From the NCBI GenBank assembly GCA_005881055.1, contig VBHW01000083.1, positions 1 to 7,359 of the forward strand: a stretch of 7,359 nucleotides of DNA, read 5' to 3'. Under the pieces are notes generated by a model. That model saw only the letters and a program-made list of their open reading frames with translations. It had not been told where the DNA came from and did no database searches. Each line of letters begins with the position of its first letter. Position 1 is the stretch's first letter. Made by a program: the position numbers and the translations under genes. This document shows positions 4,634-7,359 of the stretch, piece after piece. Origin of the DNA: Chloroflexota bacterium (GTDB lineage Bacteria; Chloroflexota; Limnocylindria; Limnocylindrales; CSP1-4).

Positions 4634-7359
4634 TTACAGGCTAGCCGTGGACCCGCCGCCCGTCGGCTGCGACGAGGTCGCGAGAAGGTTGCGAAGCGGT
4701 GCCCGAATCGACGCTCCGGGACTCGGCCGGCTCGACCAGCCACATGTCGCCGAGCGGCAACCGGTCGGTGGCGAGGATAGCGCCGAACCGGCGGCGCGAT
4801 GCGCGTCGAGGAGGCGCACGAGGTCGGCGACGAGCAGCGCCCCGTCCGAACGCTCGCGGACGGCCTCCGCGAGCGTCGCCGTCGTGACGGCCCCTGCGTG
4901 GAACACGTCGGCACCCAGGCCCTCCGGCGCATACAGGTAGGCGCGACCCCCGGTCATCCCCGCGCCGAAGTTCGGGCCGACCGGTCCGAGGACGACGACG
5001 ATGCCACCGGTCATGTACTCGCAGCCGTGGGCGCCGATCCCCTCGACGACCGCCTCGGCGCCGGAGTTGCGGACGGCGAAGCGCATGCCGGCCCGGCCGA
5101 CGAGATGGAGCCGGCCGCCGGTCGCGCCGTAGAGGCACGTGTTGCCGGCGACGGCCTGGCGGTGCGGCTCAGGGACGTCCGGCTCGGGGCGGACGACGAG
5201 CACGCCGCCCGACATGCCCTTGCCGACGTAGTCGTTCGCCTGGCCCGTGAGCCGGAGCTCGATGCCGTCGGCGAGGAACGCGCCCAGGCTCTGGCCGGCG
5301 GCGCCGCCCAGGCCCAGTCGGATCGGGCCGCGGATCTCGCCGCGCGCCAGGGCACCAGAGAGCTCCGCGCCGAACGAGCGATCGGCCGTCGTGATCGCGA
5401 AGACACCGGCCGAGCCGGGCCCGAACTCCGCCACCTCGGCGACGACGCGGTGCTCGAGGGCCGACGCAGGCTCGCGGCTGACGACCGCGGCTGCCGCCGC
5501 CGGGCTGGCCCTGCGTGCCTCGCCTGCAGGCCAGCGCGGGGATCCCACGACCGCGTCGAGCGAGAGGCTCGAGCCCGCGACCGGCCGGAGGTACCGGCGC
5601 GCCTCGCCGATGACCTCGCCGACCGAGCGCGCGCCGAGCTCGGCCAGGACGAGGCGCACCTCGGCCGCGATCGAGCGTACGAGGCGCTCCACCTGGTCGG
5701 GCGAGCCCGTGAACTTCGCACGCAGGTCCTCGCGCTGCGTCGCGACACCGGTCGGACAGGTGTCCAGGTGGCACTGGCGGGCCATGTCGCAGCCGATCGC
5801 CACGAGGAGCGCGGTCCCGAACCCGAACTCCTCGGCTCCGAGAAGTGCCGCGACGACGACGTCGCGGCCGGATCGCAGGCCGCCGTCCGTCCGGATCGCG
5901 ACGCGGTGGCGCAGACCGTTGCGCAGGAGCACCTGGTGCGTCTCGGCCAGCCCGAGCTCCCACGGGACGCCGGCGTGCTTGATCGAGCTGAGCGGCGAGG
6001 CCCCGGTGCCTCCCGCGTGCCCGGCGAGGTGGATGTAGTCGGCGCCGGCCTTGGCCACCCCGGCGGCGATCGTCCCGACGCCCCGACTCGCGACGAGCTT
6101 CACGCCGACTCGCGCCCGCGGGGCGACCGCTCGCAGGTCGGCGATGAGCTGGGCCAGGTCTTCGATCGAGTAGATGTCGTGGTGCGGCGGCGGGCTGATG
6201 AGCGACTGGCCCGGCTGGGCGCGACGAAGCGCGGCGATGTAGGCCGTCGCCTTGCGACCGGGCAGCTGACCTCCCTCGCCGGGCTTCGAGCCCTGGGCGA
6301 TCTTGATCTCGAGCTGGTCGGCGCGGGCGAGGTAGGCCGTCGTCACCCCGAATCGGCCGGACGCGACCTGCTTGATGCGGGCATCGAGGCGCTCGCCGTC
6401 CGGGCCCGGCGCGTACCACGCGGGATCCTCGCCACCCTCCCCGGTGTTCGCGGAGCCGCCGGCCCGCTGCATCCCGATCGTCACGGCACGGTGGGCCTCC
6501 GGGCTCAGCGCACCGACACTCATTGCCGAGGCCACGAACCGCCGGGCGATCGCCTCGACCGGTTCGACCTCGGCGAGCCGGACCGGGCGACTGCCACGCG
6601 GCCGCCTCAGTCGGAGCTGGTCGCGGACCACGGCCGGCTCGGGATCGGGCGCCAGCATCCCGACGGCGGCTTCGGCGTCGCGTTCGTCACTGGCCTCGTC
6701 GCTCACCCGCCGCTGGAGCACGCGGACCACCGGGGGTGCGTACAAGTGCCGCTCTCCGTCCGCTCGATAGCGCGCGAGACCGGGATCCGGGAGGCGCGCC
6801 TCGCGCGGTCCGGAGCCGGCCTCCGCGAGGGTGCGAGCCGTTTCCAGTCGAAGGAGCTGGCGCCGCGCGATGACCTCGAGCGTGACGGTGCCCGGCCAGC
6901 TCGGCGCGGCGGGGAAGCAACGAGCGACGACATCGGGCGCGAGCTCGACGGCCTCGAACAGCGCGGCACCCACGTAGGACGCCACGGCCGAGATGCCGAT
7001 GCGAGCGAGCGTCTTGCGGAAGCCCGCCTCGAATGCCGTGATGAGGCGCCCGACGGTCTCGCTCGGGTCGAGCTCCTCCGCGCCGCGCGATCCCGCGATC
7101 TCCGCGGCCAGCTCGATGGCAAGCCAGGGGTGCACGGCCGTCGCGCCCGTCGCCAGCGCCATCGCGGCGCCATGGACGTCCAGGACGTCGCTCATCTCGG
7201 CCGCGACGTCGATGCGGCCGCGGCGGCCGGCGTTCGTGAGCGCCGTGTGGACGGCACCGACGGCGAGCGGCGTGGGGATCGGCAGCCGCTCGCGGGACAT
7301 GGCGCGGTCCGTGATGACGACGACCCCGCCGGCGCCCCTTCGGGCGAACCCGAGCGCGC
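4634..7359 (-). CDS. gltB: Glutamate synthase large subunit, N-terminus beyond window, 3' frameshift suspected
   Basis: Glutamate synthase (GOGAT) large chain makes two glutamates from 2-oxoglutarate and glutamine with reducing equivalents. The frame stays open to the right edge; the Met at 7300 is internal (VVVITDRAMSRERLPIP lies across it). The class-II glutamine amidotransferase domain is therefore outside. Counting from Met7300: end of the central domain (SNTGEGGEDP near 280-295); the FMN-binding synthase domain (KIAQGSKPGEGGQLPG, SPPPHHDIYSIEDLAQLI, HAGGTGASPLSSIKH); three [3Fe-4S] cysteines at 504, 510 and 515 in CDMARQCHLDTC, with the 6 and 5 spacing of the family; then the GXGXG domain (GQSLGAFLADG, NDYVGKGMSGG, GPNFGAGMTGGRAYLY). 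The last 51 residues of this frame look unlike coding sequence here; a one-base shift near 4788-4803 would give a better 49-residue tail ending at TAG 4641-4643. No gltD is visible in the window. Confidence 0.96.
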   Translation of the reverse strand, partial: ALGFARRGAGGVVVITDRAMSRERLPIPTPLAVGAVHTALTNAGRRGRIDVAAEMSDVLDVHGAAMALATGATAVHPWLAIELAAEIAGSRGAEELDPSETVGRLITAFEAGFRKTLARIGISAVASYVGAALFEAVELAPDVVARCFPAAPSWPGTVTLEVIARRQLLRLETARTLAEAGSGPREARLPDPGLARYRADGERHLYAPPVVRVLQRRVSDEASDERDAEAAVGMLAPDPEPAVVRDQLRLRRPRGSRPVRLAEVEPVEAIARRFVASAMSVGALSPEAHRAVTIGMQRAGGSANTGEGGEDPAWYAPGPDGERLDARIKQVASGRFGVTTAYLARADQLEIKIAQGSKPGEGGQLPGRKATAYIAALRRAQPGQSLISPPPHHDIYSIEDLAQLIADLRAVAPRARVGVKLVASRGVGTIAAGVAKAGADYIHLAGHAGGTGASPLSSIKHAGVPWELGLAETHQVLLRNGLRHRVAIRTDGGLRSGRDVVVAALLGAEEFGFGTALLVAIGCDMARQCHLDTCPTGVATQREDLRAKFTGSPDQVERLVRSIAAEVRLVLAELGARSVGEVIGEARRYLRPVAGSSLSLDAVVGSPRWPAGEARRASPAAAAAVVSREPASALEHRVVAEVAEFGPGSAGVFAITTADRSFGAELSGALARGEIRGPIRLGLGGAAGQSLGAFLADGIELRLTGQANDYVGKGMSGGVLVVRPEPDVPEPHRQAVAGNTCLYGATGGRLHLVGRAGMRFAVRNSGAEAVVEGIGAHGCEYMTGGIVVVLGPVGPNFGAGMTGGRAYLYAPEGLGADVFHAGAVTTATLAEAVRERSDGALLVADLVRLLDAHRAAGSALSSPPTGCRSATCGWSSRPSPGASIRAPLRNLLATSSQPTGGGSTASL
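4788..4803 (-). other. gltB: Probable single-base frameshift near the gltB 3' end
   Basis: Upstream of this point the minus-strand frame is clearly GltB (VRLLDAHRAA). Downstream, the same frame becomes Ser/Pro/Thr-rich with many A/T third positions (9 of the first 28 codons). The frame reached by stepping back one base reads RFGAILATDRLPLGDMWLVE with only 2 A/T third positions in its first 31 codons. A one-base loss in the GCCGCCGG run (4788-4794) would explain this. The two stops are only 7 bases apart (4634-4636 and 4641-4643), so length hardly changes. It could be a sequencing or assembly error, a real mutation or, less likely, recoding. Confidence 0.6.

Noticed and set aside
4339..4932. 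A 197-codon minus-strand frame covering the gltB end and the small gene
   Set aside because: It is out of frame with both GltB and the Cys-rich protein, is extremely Arg-rich and has no domain. It is a shadow, not a fusion.
5169..6419. A 416-codon minus-strand frame inside gltB
   Set aside because: It overlaps the FMN and iron-sulfur region of gltB in another frame, and its Arg/Pro-rich product is a frame shadow.
7298..7300. ATG at 7300 as the true start of a short GltB-like protein
   Set aside because: The frame continues upstream to the window edge with GltB-like sequence (GGVVVITDRAMS), so this Met is internal and the gene begins outside the window.
1..7359. Mobile element, CRISPR, phage or tRNA/rRNA features
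   Set aside because: No transposase-like or integrase-like protein, no regularly spaced repeat-spacer pattern and no tRNA-like cloverleaf was seen by eye. Almost all bases are accounted for by the listed genes.

Overview
The window is a GC-rich (roughly 70%) bacterial chromosome segment. GTG starts are common, third codon positions are mostly G or C, and no mobile-element, phage, CRISPR, tRNA or rRNA signal was seen. The composition and the look of the proteins would fit a high-GC Chloroflexota (for example Limnocylindria/Ellin6529-type) or an actinobacterial lineage. That placement is a guess from style, not a demonstrated assignment.

Layout: (1) Positions 1-2143, minus strand, hold phosphoenolpyruvate carboxylase (ppc) with its start inside the window and its C-terminus cut off by the left edge. 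(2) Positions 2144-2226 form a short divergent intergenic region with promoter-like and repeated elements. (3) Positions 2227-3525 and 3541-4287, plus strand, hold a two-gene two-component system: a soluble GAF-HisKA-HATPase sensor kinase followed 15 bp later by an OmpR/PhoB-type response regulator. (4) Positions 4288-4355 form a convergent intergenic region with GC-rich hairpins and an imperfect 55-bp-offset duplication. (5) Positions 4356-4568, minus strand, encode a 70-residue Cys/His-rich protein of unknown function. (6) Positions 4634-7359, minus strand, hold the large subunit of glutamate synthase (gltB), lacking its N-terminal amidotransferase region because of the right edge and apparently carrying a one-base frameshift close to its 3' end.

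How the genes may work together: PEP carboxylase refills oxaloacetate, and so 2-oxoglutarate. Glutamate synthase consumes 2-oxoglutarate and glutamine to make glutamate. A cytoplasmic GAF-type two-component system placed between them, divergent from ppc, could couple carbon and nitrogen state, but this is inferred only from position. The window is largely core metabolism. The parts most worth a second look are the gltB 3' frameshift, the small Cys-rich protein, the duplicated sequence at the end of the regulator gene and the divergent ppc/kinase control region.
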